Below, in pieces: positions 1-9,012 of a stretch of DNA of 64,000 nucleotides (the stretch's first letter is position 1; each line of letters opens with the position of its first letter). Position numbers and translations under genes: made by a program. A model generated the notes under the pieces. The model was not told the origin of the DNA. It searched no databases and was given only the letters and a program-made list of their open reading frames with translations. This stretch comes from Echinicola sp. 20G (GTDB lineage: Bacteria > Bacteroidota > Bacteroidia > Cytophagales > Cyclobacteriaceae): the NCBI RefSeq assembly GCF_015533855.1, contig NZ_AP024154.1, forward strand, positions 2,858,501-2,922,500. Direction: 5' to 3'.

Positions 1-1247
1 AAGCTGACTCTACAACAGCCAATATTACTCCAATTTCCACTGATATCAGCACTTGGGAAGGGGTAAGGGCCCTTTTTCCTTTGGATAATAGCCATGTTCA
101 AATGGCCCAAATGCTTTTAGCTTCCCATCCAGCACCGGTTGCAGAAGCCATCGAAAAGCACCGCAAGGCATTTGATAACAATCCAGCAATGTATTGGGAG
201 GAAAATTTTATGACGGCTGAATTGATAGTTTGTGATGCAGCTGCCAAATACATGGGGGTAACTGCAGCTGAAATAGCCTTGACAGACAGTACCACCATGG
301 GAACTTCTTTGTTGTTTAATGGCATGAAGCTTCGACCCGGGGATGAGATTTTGGCCACTACGCATGATCATTATGTTACGGACAAGTCCATTGAATTTAC
401 TTGTAAGAAAAAAGGTGCTTCTTATCGTCGGGTTGAAGAATATCATGACCCCCGAACGGTTACAGTCGATGAGGTAGTTGGAAACATTAAAAAGGCCATT
501 TCGGATAAGACAAGAGTGGTAATGGTCACTTGGGTACATTCGAGTACTGGAGTAAAATTGCCGATCGCTGAAATAGCTGAGGCTATCAAGGAGGTGAATA
601 AGGGCAGGGTTGAAGATAACCGTATCTACTTTGCAGTAGATGGGGTGCATGGCTTTGGAAATCAGGATAAAGATATTGCTGAGCTAGGCTGCGATTTTTT
701 TTCTGCGGGAACCCACAAATGGATTTTTGGGCCAAGAGGCACGGGTGTGCTCTATGCAAAAAGAGAAGCTTGGAATTTTATAGAACCAACGATCCCACCG
801 TTTTCTGAATATCCTTTTCTTGAATACTTGGGCAATCCTCCGGAAAGAGAGCCAACTTTTCATGAACTAATGACTCCCGGTGGTTTTCATTCTTTTGACT
901 TTCGCTGGGCGCTTAATACCGCCTTTGAACTTCAAATGGAAATGAAAAGGGATAGGGTGCATCAAAGAACTACTGAGTTGAGTACTCATGTGAAGGAAGG
1001 AATAAGAAATATTCCCAGTGTAGATTTGATTACGCCTTTGGATCCCAATATGTCTGCCGGAATCAACTGTTTTATGGTCAATGGCTTGGAAGCAGAAGAA
1101 ACTGTCAGGCGTTTTCATGAAATGGGGGTAGTAGCGAGCAGCTCTCCTTACCGCCAGTCTTTTGCTAGACTTACGCCATTTGTAGGTAATACCATGGATG
1201 AGGTAGATAGGAGCTTGGAGGTATTGGCAAAGATAGCAAAGGCGTGA
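1..1247 (+). CDS. Class V aminotransferase, isopenicillin-N-epimerase-like (5' end outside window)
   Basis: PLP-dependent fold-type I enzyme of the class V aminotransferase family. The PLP lysine is in the GTHKW motif, with a cofactor-binding Asp in AVDGVHGFGN upstream. The frame is open from base 3 with no stop, and residues before the TTG at 81 (STWEGVRALFPLDNSHV) read as typical protein of this family, so the true start lies left of the window and the TTG is not the start. Relatives often carry a Tat signal, which cannot be checked here. The C-terminal part with the substrate-side Arg region (SPYRQSFARLTPF) is complete. The substrate is not predictable: relatives include epimerases, desulfurases and kynureninase-like enzymes. 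A hairpin with a T-run follows at 1306. Confidence 0.85.
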   Translation, partial: ADSTTANITPISTDISTWEGVRALFPLDNSHVQMAQMLLASHPAPVAEAIEKHRKAFDNNPAMYWEENFMTAELIVCDAAAKYMGVTAAEIALTDSTTMGTSLLFNGMKLRPGDEILATTHDHYVTDKSIEFTCKKKGASYRRVEEYHDPRTVTVDEVVGNIKKAISDKTRVVMVTWVHSSTGVKLPIAEIAEAIKEVNKGRVEDNRIYFAVDGVHGFGNQDKDIAELGCDFFSAGTHKWIFGPRGTGVLYAKREAWNFIEPTIPPFSEYPFLEYLGNPPEREPTFHELMTPGGFHSFDFRWALNTAFELQMEMKRDRVHQRTTELSTHVKEGIRNIPSVDLITPLDPNMSAGINCFMVNGLEAEETVRRFHEMGVVASSSPYRQSFARLTPFVGNTMDEVDRSLEVLAKIAKA

Positions 1248-1305
1248 GGGATAGCTTTGTTGCCAAGGAATGGGATATGAATTGGTTAGAAACTGAATAA
1301 ATAAG

Positions 1306-1333
1306 TGAGAAAAAGATTTGTTTCTCATTTTTA
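1306..1333 (+). terminator. Intrinsic terminator after the aminotransferase gene
   Basis: A 7-bp stem (tgagaaa / tttctca) with an 8-base loop is followed directly by a T-rich run. It lies 58 bases after the aminotransferase stop. The stem is AT-rich, so it is only moderately strong. Confidence 0.55.
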
Positions 1334-1469
1334 ACAATACCTGTTTTTCTTTTTTTGGTTCTTGATGTTTTTTTACGTTTTTAACTTTTTTATATACAAA
1401 GTGCTGATATCAAATTGTTTATGAGAGATAATTTAGTTTTTTTAACACAAAATATTAAACACTGTTAAC

Positions 1470-1685
1470 ATGAAAAAAATACTTTTAGTTTTAGTTGTTT
1501 TCATCTTGTCCTATGAGACAGGTATCGCAGAAAGAGAATCTTTTGCAGCGGTTGATGATTATTGTAATAATTACTATCCGGGTTGTACAGCAATTGTGAT
1601 AAAATGTCGCCCAAATTATTTATTCAATAATTGCCAAGTAGAAGATCAAGTTTCATGTGAAGAGGGATGCATGGACCCTTGGTGA
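1470..1685 (+). CDS. Small exported Cys-rich peptide
   Basis: A 71-residue protein with an N-terminal hydrophobic signal (MKKILLVLVVFILSYETGIA) and a mature part of about 50 residues. The mature part has six cysteines (YC, GC, KC, NC, SC, GC), enough for three disulfides. It sits 56 bases before a 6-bladed beta-propeller lipoprotein gene on the same strand. In Bacteroidota, short peptides of the NVEALA type commonly precede such propeller genes. I see only a vague resemblance (ESFAAVD) to that motif, so family membership is inferred from context. Base composition is more AT-rich than the flanking metabolic genes. Function unknown. Confidence 0.7.
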   Translation: MKKILLVLVVFILSYETGIAERESFAAVDDYCNNYYPGCTAIVIKCRPNYLFNNCQVEDQVSCEEGCMDPW

Positions 1686-1741
1686 AATGTTTGGGCAAGT
1701 TTTTAGCATATTTTTTAGTTTGTACTTAGCCAACTTGATTT

Positions 1742-2899
1742 ATGAAATTGTTTCTTATTAAAATATTTAAAATATCTATTACTTTACTTTCTATAGTTTC
1801 ATGTCATCAAGGAAATGATACAAATATTAATCAAATTATATCGGTAAAACTGGAGCAAACTCCCTTATTGTCTTCATTTGTTGACAGGGTTGAATATATT
1901 AAGCTTCCAAAAGAAATTCGATACGGTTTTATAGATAGAGTTTTGGTGACGAAGGACTACTTTATACTTGCCGATTATGAAATGGCAATGAAAGTCTACA
2001 TTTTAAACAAGAACTTTGAAATGGTGTCAATTATTGATGGATATGGAGAAGGTCCTGATGAATATTTGTGGTTAGAAGCTGTTAATTATAATGAGCAGCG
2101 GAAAACAATTGAATTATTGACGAATAAAGATTTGATACGGTATTCCGCTGATGGTGAATTTGTTGCTTCGATAAGGTTACCATTAATTTTGGGGAATTTA
2201 GTTTCCATTTCCGAAAATGAATACTTGGTTTATTCTAGAGATGTTCGAAAAGGAATGGTTAATAGTGATTTTTCAAATTCAGTTTTTATACTTAAATGGA
2301 ACTCAGAGAATGGACAATTAAAACCTGTGATTAATGATCATAAAAAGAATGTTATTGGATCTACTAAAGACAGACATAACATGTTTAGATACAAAACAGA
2401 TGTCTATGCTACTCATATTTATATGGATACTGTTTTTAAGGTTGATGAGCATGGAGATATCCACAAAACATATGTTGATTTGGACGGGCAAAATCTTCCA
2501 ATGGAACTCATATATGGGGTACAGCCCTCATCAGTTTTAAATAAAGAAGAAATACAAGAAAAATATGCAGTCCATTACCCAGGCTTAATGGTCAATGATG
2601 ATTTTTTTATAGACAAGTTTGCCAAATACAATAGGATTAATTTCTTTATTCAGAATAAAAGAACCTCAAATGTTATTTCGGGCAGAGAAATCCTGAATGA
2701 TTTGGATAGTGGTTTGAATTACCTTAACCCTTGGTTTTTGGATCAAGAAGACAATTTATATACCATCCATCAGTACGAACATTTAAAGGAGTTTGTCGAA
2801 GATGGAATGGAAAGCGAGACGGAGCTCTCTAATTTTGTCAAAAAGCTTGACCCTCAAACTGGTTTTGTCATTGGAAAATACCACCTGAAGCAATTTTAG
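1742..2899 (+). CDS. 6-bladed beta-propeller lipoprotein
   Basis: A 385-residue protein with a lipoprotein signal (lipobox LSIVSC, about residue 21) and repeated blade-like segments. The motif GYGEGPDEY near residue 100 is typical of the 6-bladed beta-propeller family of Bacteroidota (PF17170 type). Such proteins are found at the cell envelope and often follow small exported peptides, as here. No enzymatic motif is visible. The gene is AT-rich compared with its neighbours and may form a two-gene unit with the Cys-rich peptide. Partner, ligand and role are unknown. Confidence 0.75.
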   Translation: MKLFLIKIFKISITLLSIVSCHQGNDTNINQIISVKLEQTPLLSSFVDRVEYIKLPKEIRYGFIDRVLVTKDYFILADYEMAMKVYILNKNFEMVSIIDGYGEGPDEYLWLEAVNYNEQRKTIELLTNKDLIRYSADGEFVASIRLPLILGNLVSISENEYLVYSRDVRKGMVNSDFSNSVFILKWNSENGQLKPVINDHKKNVIGSTKDRHNMFRYKTDVYATHIYMDTVFKVDEHGDIHKTYVDLDGQNLPMELIYGVQPSSVLNKEEIQEKYAVHYPGLMVNDDFFIDKFAKYNRINFFIQNKRTSNVISGREILNDLDSGLNYLNPWFLDQEDNLYTIHQYEHLKEFVEDGMESETELSNFVKKLDPQTGFVIGKYHLKQF

Positions 2900-2964
2900 A
2901 ATTAGAAAACACCGTCAATTTGAAACTGTAAAGCTCTCCATAAATGGATGGCAAATAGATGTGG

Positions 2965-3762
2965 TTATTTTTCAATTTTCTCATAACTGGCCAAAACACC
3001 CTTCACCATAGCTGCACTGAAGCCGTGATGCTCCATTTCATTTAAACCAACAATGGTACAGCCTTTTGGGGTAGTGACTTTATCAATAGCTGCTTCTGGG
3101 TGGATACCTTTTTTGATGATTAATTCCGCGGCACCCTTTACCGTTTGGTTCACAATGGTGTTGGCTGTATTGGCATCAAAGCCGATTTGAATCCCTCCTT
3201 GGGTCATGGCCCTCATAAATCGCAAGACATAAGCAATGCCACATGCCCCCAAGACCGTGGCCGCTTCCATCAAATGCTCTTCAATAACAATGGAGATGCC
3301 GATACTATTAAACAATTCCTTGATACTTGCTTCTACGCTGGCATCTCCATTTTTTCCACAGATACAGGTAATGGATTCCTGAATATCAGCTGCAATATTA
3401 GGCATGGCTCTAAAAACTGCCATTTCTGCGGGAAGATGTTTGTACATGTCTTCCAAAGTTACCCCTGTAGCCAAGGAAATAATGGTTTGCTTATCAGGAG
3501 AGAGTACTGGCGAAATTTCTTTCAATATGTGGGGGACGTTGTAGGGTTTTACACCTAAAACTATCAAGTCAGCATCTTTGGAGGCGGAAACATTGTCCGA
3601 AGTAACTGTGACTCCCATGGGATCCAGGTGAAAAAGGCTTTCAGGGTGACGTTTGGTTACACTTAGGTATTGGGCCTTAAAGCCCGCTGTGTCTAATAAG
3701 CCATTGACAATGGACAAGCCTAAATTGCCACATCCAATGATCGCTATTTTTAAGTCTTTCAT
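2965..3762 (-). CDS. proC: Pyrroline-5-carboxylate reductase
   Basis: Last step of proline synthesis: NAD(P)H-dependent reduction of 1-pyrroline-5-carboxylate to L-proline in the cytoplasm. The N-terminal Rossmann motif IIGCGNLGLSIVNGL (residues 8-22) binds NAD(P)H. VLGVKPYNV near residue 70 and FRAMPNIAA near 115 are standard ProC motifs. The C-terminal dimerization domain contains the signature in the VTTPKGCTIVGLNEM segment (about residue 233). At 265 residues it has the family length. It lies alone, convergent with the beta-propeller gene, and is separated from valS by an intergenic repeat. Confidence 0.95.
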   Translation of the reverse strand: MKDLKIAIIGCGNLGLSIVNGLLDTAGFKAQYLSVTKRHPESLFHLDPMGVTVTSDNVSASKDADLIVLGVKPYNVPHILKEISPVLSPDKQTIISLATGVTLEDMYKHLPAEMAVFRAMPNIAADIQESITCICGKNGDASVEASIKELFNSIGISIVIEEHLMEAATVLGACGIAYVLRFMRAMTQGGIQIGFDANTANTIVNQTVKGAAELIIKKGIHPEAAIDKVTTPKGCTIVGLNEMEHHGFSAAMVKGVLASYEKIEK

Positions 3763-3882
3763 TTCTTGTAATTGGTTCTTTGGTAAAAAGCTTCAATTGT
3801 AAATGATGCTTTTGTGCAGGTAAAAATAAACCAATCCTTTGAATGTTAATCGTTGATGAAGAAAAAAAATGTTTGTAGTAAG

Positions 3883-3944
3883 GAGTCTTGAGTAGGAAGA
3901 CTTAAGGAAATAGGAGGATATAAGAGACTAAATACTCAAGACTC
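3883..3944. repeat. Intergenic inverted repeat with 12-bp perfect arms
   Basis: The arms gagtcttgagta (3883-3894) and tactcaagactc (3933-3944) are perfectly complementary across a 38-base spacer. The spacer itself contains related words (agacttaagg, aagagact). It lies in the 260-bp gap between proC and valS. It looks like a dispersed intergenic repeat built from variants of one short word rather than a terminator, as no T-run follows on either strand. Confidence 0.5.
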
Positions 3945-3970
3945 AATATTCTCTACTAATTAAATAAAAA

Positions 3971-4000
3971 AAGAGCCATCCAAAAACTGAATGACTCTCT
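3971..4000 (-). terminator. Probable terminator after valS
   Basis: On the minus strand an imperfect stem (agagagtcat / atggctctt with a mismatch) is followed by a run of seven T. It starts about 20 bases after the valS stop. The mismatch lowers confidence. Confidence 0.45.
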
Positions 4001-4022
4001 TGATATAAGCTCCTTTTAAGGT

Positions 4023-6656
4023 TTAAGCCAGTTTGGCCAAGCTTTCTTCCAGTGCTTTTATTTTGGCTTCTGCATCAGCTTGTTTTTGCTTTTCATTTTC
4101 AACTACCTGAGCAGGGGCACCGCTGACAAAGCGTTCATTACTGAGTTTCTTCATTACTGTGTTGAGGAAACCTTTGGTGTACTCCAGTTCTTTGCGGATA
4201 TTTTCCTTTTCTGCTTCTACATCAATTTTTTCATTGAGTGGAATAAAGAACTCGTCGGATTTTACCACAAAACTCAAAGCCCCCTCTACCTTGTCGGCAT
4301 AAGCCACTTGGCTAAGGTTGGCCAGCTTTTTCATGATCGCCTCAAAAGATTGGTACAAGGCTTGATTTGAAGTATTGATAGTCAGTTCAAAAGCTTCTTT
4401 TGGCGAGATGCCCTTAGAGGCCCTGATATTTCTCACTTGAGAAACCACTTCAAAAACCTGTGCTGCTTCTCCAATTAACTTTTCATCATAACTCGTAACG
4501 CTTGGCCATGAGGAGACGATTAAGGCATCTTTTACATCTCTACCTTTTACCTGGTGCCAAAGCTCTTCCGTAATAAATGGCATAAATGGATGCAGCACCT
4601 TCATGATAGATTCAAAGAAACCTAAAGTCTTTTCATAAGTTTCCAGATCAATTGGTTTTTGGTATTCTGGCTTGACCATTTCAAGGTACCAAGAACAGAA
4701 ATCATCCCACACCAATTTGTATGTACTCATTAAGGCATCTGAAATCCTGAATTTGCTGAAGTGGTCTTCGATTTCCTCTAATGCCTGATTAAAGCGGTTT
4801 TCAAACCATTTGATAGCGGTATGGTTATGGTGCTCCAAAATGTTGGAATCCACTTCCCAGCCTTGGATCAATCGGAAAGCATTCCAGATCTTATTGGAGA
4901 AGTTACGGCCTTGCTCTACCAATTTTTCATCAAAAGGAAGGTCATTACCTGCAGGAGAGCTGAATAGCATGCCTGTTCTCACTCCATCTGCGCCATAGCT
5001 TTTGATCAACTCCAATGGATCAGGGGAGTTACCTAGAGATTTGGACATTTTACGGCCCAATTTGTCCCTAACAATTCCCGTTAGGTAAACGTTTCTGAAA
5101 GGCTTCTCGCCCATATATTCATATCCTGCAATGATCATTCTGGCCACCCAGAAGAACAAGATTTCTGGTGCAGTCACCAAATCATTGGTTGGGTAATAAT
5201 ATTTTAAGTCTTCGTTTTTCTCACCTGTCGTGAATATATCGGTGTCAAAAACAGAGATTGGCCACAACCAAGAAGAGAACCAAGTGTCCAATACATCCTC
5301 GTCCTGCTTGAGGTCTTCAAGGGAATAGTTTTCCTGATATTGCTCATTGGCAATTTTCAAAGCCTCTTCAGCTGTTTTGGCTACTACATATTCACCGTTT
5401 GGAAGGTAATAAGCAGGAATTTGATGCCCCCACCACAATTGACGGGAGATACACCAGTCTCGCACATTGTCCATCCAACTGCGGTACATGTTTTTGAATT
5501 TTGGAGGATACAGTTGAATGATATCATCCATCACTGCTTTAAGGGCAGGTTTGGTGATTTCTTCCATCTTCATAAACCACTGCAAAGAAAGTTTTGGCTC
5601 GATGACAGCATCGGTCCTCTCCGAATGGCCTACGTTGGAAGTGTAATCCTCTTCTTTTGCCAATTGATTGGCTTCTTTCAGTAACTTGGCAATTTTTTTT
5701 CTGGCAATGAACCTGTCCTCGCCAACCAAAATTTGCGCCTTTTCATTAAGGGTTCCATCATCGGCGATGATATCGATCACCTCTAGTTTATGTCTCAGCC
5801 CAATTTCATAATCATTGACATCGTGAGCTGGTGTAACTTTCAAACAGCCCGTTCCAAACTCCATGTCCACATATTCATCTTCAACAATAGGGATGGCCCT
5901 GTTGACCAAAGGAATCAAGGCTTTTTTACCTTTTAGGTGCTCAAATCTGGTGTCATTCGGATTGATACAGATCGCTGAGTCTGCCATGATGGTTTCTGGA
6001 CGTGTGGTGGCGATGGTCAAGAATTCCTCTTCACTTCCTTCAATTTTATAGTTGATATAGTAAAGCTTCGAGTTGATTTCTTTGAAAATAACTTCATCAT
6101 CAGATAGGGCTGTTTTTCCCTGTGGATCCCAGTTGACCATTCTGATGCCTCTATAGATTTTTCCTTTTTTATGAAGGTCCACAAAAACACTGATCACTGC
6201 ATCACTCAAGTCAGCATCCATGGTGAACTTGGTTCTGTCCCAATCACAGGAAGCTCCTAGTTTTTTAAGTTGCTCCAGGATAATGCCACCATACTTTTCT
6301 TTCCATTCCCAGGCATATTTCAAAAACTCCTCTCTGCTGATTGATTTTTTGTCAATGCCTCTTTCCTTCAACATGGCCACCACCTTGGCTTCAGTAGCAA
6401 TAGAGGCATGGTCAGTACCAGGCACCCAGCAGGCATTTTTACCTTCCATTCTGGCTTTTCTCACCAAGACATCCTGAAGCGTATTGTTCAGCATGTGTCC
6501 CATGTGCAATACACCAGTTACATTTGGTGGAGGGATCACGATCGAATAGGGCTCTTTATTGTAATCTACTGTTGAACTAAACAATTTATTTTCCATCCAG
6601 AACTTGTACCATTTGGATTCAGCTTCTGTTGGATTATATTTTGTGGATAGCGACAT
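4023..6656 (-). CDS. valS: Valyl-tRNA synthetase
   Basis: Charges tRNA-Val in the cytoplasm. It is a class I synthetase of 877 residues, normal length. The HIGH motif appears as HMGHM at residues 51-55 after PPPNVTG. KMSKS appears as [13 protein letters not shown] in the second half of the catalytic domain. [13 protein letters not shown] is the form that separates ValRS from IleRS and LeuRS. An editing domain ([17 protein letters not shown]) is present. The C-terminus has the valyl-specific coiled-coil arm (residues about 815-877). It appears to be monocistronic. Confidence 0.97.
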   Translation of the reverse strand: MSLSTKYNPTEAESKWYKFWMENKLFSSTVDYNKEPYSIVIPPPNVTGVLHMGHMLNNTLQDVLVRKARMEGKNACWVPGTDHASIATEAKVVAMLKERGIDKKSISREEFLKYAWEWKEKYGGIILEQLKKLGASCDWDRTKFTMDADLSDAVISVFVDLHKKGKIYRGIRMVNWDPQGKTALSDDEVIFKEINSKLYYINYKIEGSEEEFLTIATTRPETIMADSAICINPNDTRFEHLKGKKALIPLVNRAIPIVEDEYVDMEFGTGCLKVTPAHDVNDYEIGLRHKLEVIDIIADDGTLNEKAQILVGEDRFIARKKIAKLLKEANQLAKEEDYTSNVGHSERTDAVIEPKLSLQWFMKMEEITKPALKAVMDDIIQLYPPKFKNMYRSWMDNVRDWCISRQLWWGHQIPAYYLPNGEYVVAKTAEEALKIANEQYQENYSLEDLKQDEDVLDTWFSSWLWPISVFDTDIFTTGEKNEDLKYYYPTNDLVTAPEILFFWVARMIIAGYEYMGEKPFRNVYLTGIVRDKLGRKMSKSLGNSPDPLELIKSYGADGVRTGMLFSSPAGNDLPFDEKLVEQGRNFSNKIWNAFRLIQGWEVDSNILEHHNHTAIKWFENRFNQALEEIEDHFSKFRISDALMSTYKLVWDDFCSWYLEMVKPEYQKPIDLETYEKTLGFFESIMKVLHPFMPFITEELWHQVKGRDVKDALIVSSWPSVTSYDEKLIGEAAQVFEVVSQVRNIRASKGISPKEAFELTINTSNQALYQSFEAIMKKLANLSQVAYADKVEGALSFVVKSDEFFIPLNEKIDVEAEKENIRKELEYTKGFLNTVMKKLSNERFVSGAPAQVVENEKQKQADAEAKIKALEESLAKLA

Positions 6657-6698
6657 AATTGAATTTGTATTGTAGAAACGGAATTATTTCTTAGAGCG

Positions 6699-6706
6699 CA
6701 AAAATA
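6699..6706 (-). promoter_or_regulatory. Candidate -7 element for valS
   Basis: On the minus strand TATTTTTG matches the Bacteroidota -7 consensus TAnnTTTG. It lies 43 bases before the valS ATG. A clear -33 TTTG is not seen at the expected spacing. Confidence 0.4.
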
Positions 6707-6793
6707 ATATAAATATCTTTGAAGGCACTACGATTCCTCTAATTAAGCTACTGTCAAAACTGTACTTTGGGTTTTTTAATCTTCTAATAATTT

Positions 6794-6818
6794 TAAATTT
6801 GTATCTAACCTAATTTTG
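6794..6818 (+). promoter_or_regulatory. Two overlapping candidate -7 elements for fahA
   Basis: TAAATTTG (6794-6801) and TAATTTTG (6811-6818) both match TAnnTTTG just before the ATG at 6824. Use of the second would give an almost leaderless transcript. No convincing -33 element is seen for either. Confidence 0.35.
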
Positions 6819-6823
6819 TCCAC

Positions 6824-8092
6824 ATGAAAGAACAGCCACTAGCCGCATTGAAAAGTTGGGTTCAAATATCCAAAAACGCTGACTTTACCATTTACAATCT
6901 TCCTTTTGGTGTATTCAAGAACAAAAGACTTTCGCCAAGGATTGGTATAGCTATTGGAGACAAGATTGTGGATTTGTCTGTTTTGCATGAACATGGATTT
7001 CTTTCTGAAATCAATTTGCCTGAAAACATCTTTTTAAGGGATAGTCTGAATGAATTTATCGCCCTGGGAAAGCCTATTACTAAGAAGGTAAGGGAAACTG
7101 TTCAGAAATTGTTGTTAGATGAGAACCCAGACTTGAAGGACCATCAAGCAAGAGGAAAAGTGATGGTCAACAGAAAGGAGGCGACTATGTTAATGCCTGT
7201 AAAAATTGGAGACTACACGGATTTTTATAGCAGTAAGGAGCACGCAACAAATGTAGGCACAATGTTCAGGGATCCAGAAAATGCGCTCTTACCTAACTGG
7301 AAGCATTTGCCCGTAGGTTATCATGGCCGGACTTCTTCCATAGTCATTTCCGGTACAGAAATTCACCGGCCAAAAGGGCAGTTTAAAGACCCTGATATGG
7401 AAAAGCCGTCTTTTGGGCCGAGCAGAAGGTTGGACTTTGAATTGGAGATGGCGTTTATCGTGGGGAAGTCTACCAAAATGGGAGAGAGCGTAAAGATCGA
7501 TGCTGCGGAGCAATATATTTTCGGAATGGTCTTGTTCAATGATTGGTCAGCAAGGGATATCCAAGCTTGGGAATATGTTCCTTTGGGTCCTTTTTTGGGA
7601 AAAAGCTTTGCTTCCAGTATTTCTCCTTGGGTGGTGACCATGGACGCTTTGGAGCCTTTTAGAACCGCTTCCCCTGAGCCTGAAGAAGAATTGCTTCCTT
7701 ATCTACATTGTAAAAAGGATTTTGGATATGACATTAACTTAGAGGTTTATATTCAACCTGAAAAGGGTAAGGACAACTTGGTTTGTCAGTCCAACTTTAA
7801 ATACATGTATTGGAATATCGCCCAGCAATTGGCACATCAAACAGTTAATGGGTGCAATATTCAAATTGGAGACCTTTATGCTTCCGGAACCATTTCTGGT
7901 CCAACAGAGGATAGTTATGGTTCAATGTTGGAGTTGGCATGGAAAGGTACCAAGCCACTGAGGATGGAAGATGGCAGTGAGAGAAAGTTTATTGAAGATG
8001 GTGATACTGTAAAAATGAAAGGCCATGCTGAAAAGGATGGGGTAAGGGTAGGCTTTGGAGAAGTGATAGGAAAGGTGTTGCCAGCGAAATAA
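6824..8092 (+). CDS. fahA: Fumarylacetoacetase
   Basis: Last step of tyrosine/homogentisate degradation: hydrolysis of 4-fumarylacetoacetate to fumarate and acetoacetate. The N-terminal SH3-like domain (residues about 15-120) includes FTIYNLPFGVFKN and PRIGIAIGDKIVDL. The catalytic domain contains the metal-binding DYTDFYSSKEHATNVG and the family block LPVGYHGRTSSIVISGTEI. It continues with FELEMAFIVGK, FNDWSARDIQAWEYVPLGPFLGKSF and ASGTISGP. At 422 residues it has normal length. It is monocistronic here. The other tyrosine catabolism genes are not in the window, although a phenylalanine hydroxylase gene is about 40 kb away. Confidence 0.96.
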   Translation: MKEQPLAALKSWVQISKNADFTIYNLPFGVFKNKRLSPRIGIAIGDKIVDLSVLHEHGFLSEINLPENIFLRDSLNEFIALGKPITKKVRETVQKLLLDENPDLKDHQARGKVMVNRKEATMLMPVKIGDYTDFYSSKEHATNVGTMFRDPENALLPNWKHLPVGYHGRTSSIVISGTEIHRPKGQFKDPDMEKPSFGPSRRLDFELEMAFIVGKSTKMGESVKIDAAEQYIFGMVLFNDWSARDIQAWEYVPLGPFLGKSFASSISPWVVTMDALEPFRTASPEPEEELLPYLHCKKDFGYDINLEVYIQPEKGKDNLVCQSNFKYMYWNIAQQLAHQTVNGCNIQIGDLYASGTISGPTEDSYGSMLELAWKGTKPLRMEDGSERKFIEDGDTVKMKGHAEKDGVRVGFGEVIGKVLPAK

Positions 8093-8120
8093 CCGTGTAA
8101 ATCATAACAAAGTAAAAAGA

Positions 8121-8155
8121 AAAAGGGCCGCAACTCTTTAATTTGCGGCCCTTTT
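8121..8155. terminator. Strong bidirectional terminator between fahA and the phosphatase gene
   Basis: A perfect 13-bp stem, aaaagggccgcaa / ttgcggccctttt, encloses a 9-base loop between two convergent genes. A/T runs flank both sides, so it can serve both strands. Confidence 0.85.
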
Positions 8156-8181
8156 GCAATAATTCAATAGGTTGGATTTTT

Positions 8182-9000
8182 TTATTTTTTAACGAGATAC
8201 TTTTTTCTCAAAGCTTTTTTCTCCTTTTTGCCAATGCCCAATTCTTTCTCCAGCATTACATCTACACTTCCATACTTTGACTCAACAGCATCCCATGCTG
8301 CTTGAAGGTATTCAGGCTTTACGCCCATTAAATAATCTGCTCTCTCTTTTGGAATGCCGTACATTTCCAATTTGCTTTTATCTGTTTTTCCCACAGCTTC
8401 ATTGGATCGTAAATAATCTGCCATGATCGTTTCCCAGTCTGCGCCAAGGCTGTACAGGATCAAAGAAGAAGCAAATCCTGTCCTGTCTTTTCCAGCGCTA
8501 CAATGGAATAATACCGCTTGATTAGTATTGAGAAGGTTGTCAAACAAAGGCTTGAAGTCCTGGATGCTTTCAACAAAACCTTTGTTGGCATCAATCATCA
8601 ATGCATCTACCATTTCATTGCTAAAGCTTTCCGAGGTCATGACCTTCATAAACTTGCCCATTGCTTTTGGATCAAGGCTTCCGATCGGGGTATGGATCCA
8701 AGAAGCATTCAAGGAAGCTGGAATGTCATCCGGTTCATTTTCTATTTCAAAATCTGATCTAAAGTCAATGATGGTTTGGATCTTTGTTTCTTCTAATTTG
8801 GTTTTGTCTTCCTCTGGAAGGTGGGCAAAACTTCCTGATCGATAGATCAAGTGATCTTTTACAATTTCTCCATCTTGGACTTCTATTCCTCCTAATTCTC
8901 GGAAATTGGGACTGCTTTTTAAGCCAAGGTTTTGCTGTGCAAATGCAGTGAAACTGCTGATAAGAAATGCTGGAAGTACTATATATTTTTTGAAATTCAT
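8182..9000 (-). CDS. Exported tyrosine-protein phosphatase (Y_phosphatase3 type)
   Basis: A 272-residue protein with a cleavable signal peptide (cut near AFAQ, residue 21). It carries the Cys-phosphatase P-loop HCSAGKDRT with C167 as nucleophile and R173 for phosphate binding. The N-terminal FRELGG segment (about residue 33) and IIDFRS near 77 are typical of the bacterial tyrosine/dual-specificity phosphatase family (PF13350). The C-terminal lysine-rich tail is probably exposed. It begins 12 bases after the TonB-dependent receptor stop, so the two are cotranscribed. Periplasmic or surface action on a phosphorylated small molecule or glycan taken up by the receptor is possible. The substrate is not predictable. 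Confidence 0.85.
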   Translation of the reverse strand: MNFKKYIVLPAFLISSFTAFAQQNLGLKSSPNFRELGGIEVQDGEIVKDHLIYRSGSFAHLPEEDKTKLEETKIQTIIDFRSDFEIENEPDDIPASLNASWIHTPIGSLDPKAMGKFMKVMTSESFSNEMVDALMIDANKGFVESIQDFKPLFDNLLNTNQAVLFHCSAGKDRTGFASSLILYSLGADWETIMADYLRSNEAVGKTDKSKLEMYGIPKERADYLMGVKPEYLQAAWDAVESKYGSVDVMLEKELGIGKKEKKALRKKYLVKK

Positions 9001-9012
9001 AATGTTGTTTTT

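Noticed and set aside
117..650. A 177-codon minus-strand frame opposite the aminotransferase
   Set aside because: Shadow of a conserved enzyme; no motif and wrong composition.
8182..9000. PTP-like phytase as identity of the exported phosphatase
   Set aside because: The P-loop spelling HCSAGKDRT and the N-terminal FRELGG fit the Y_phosphatase3 family better than phytases.
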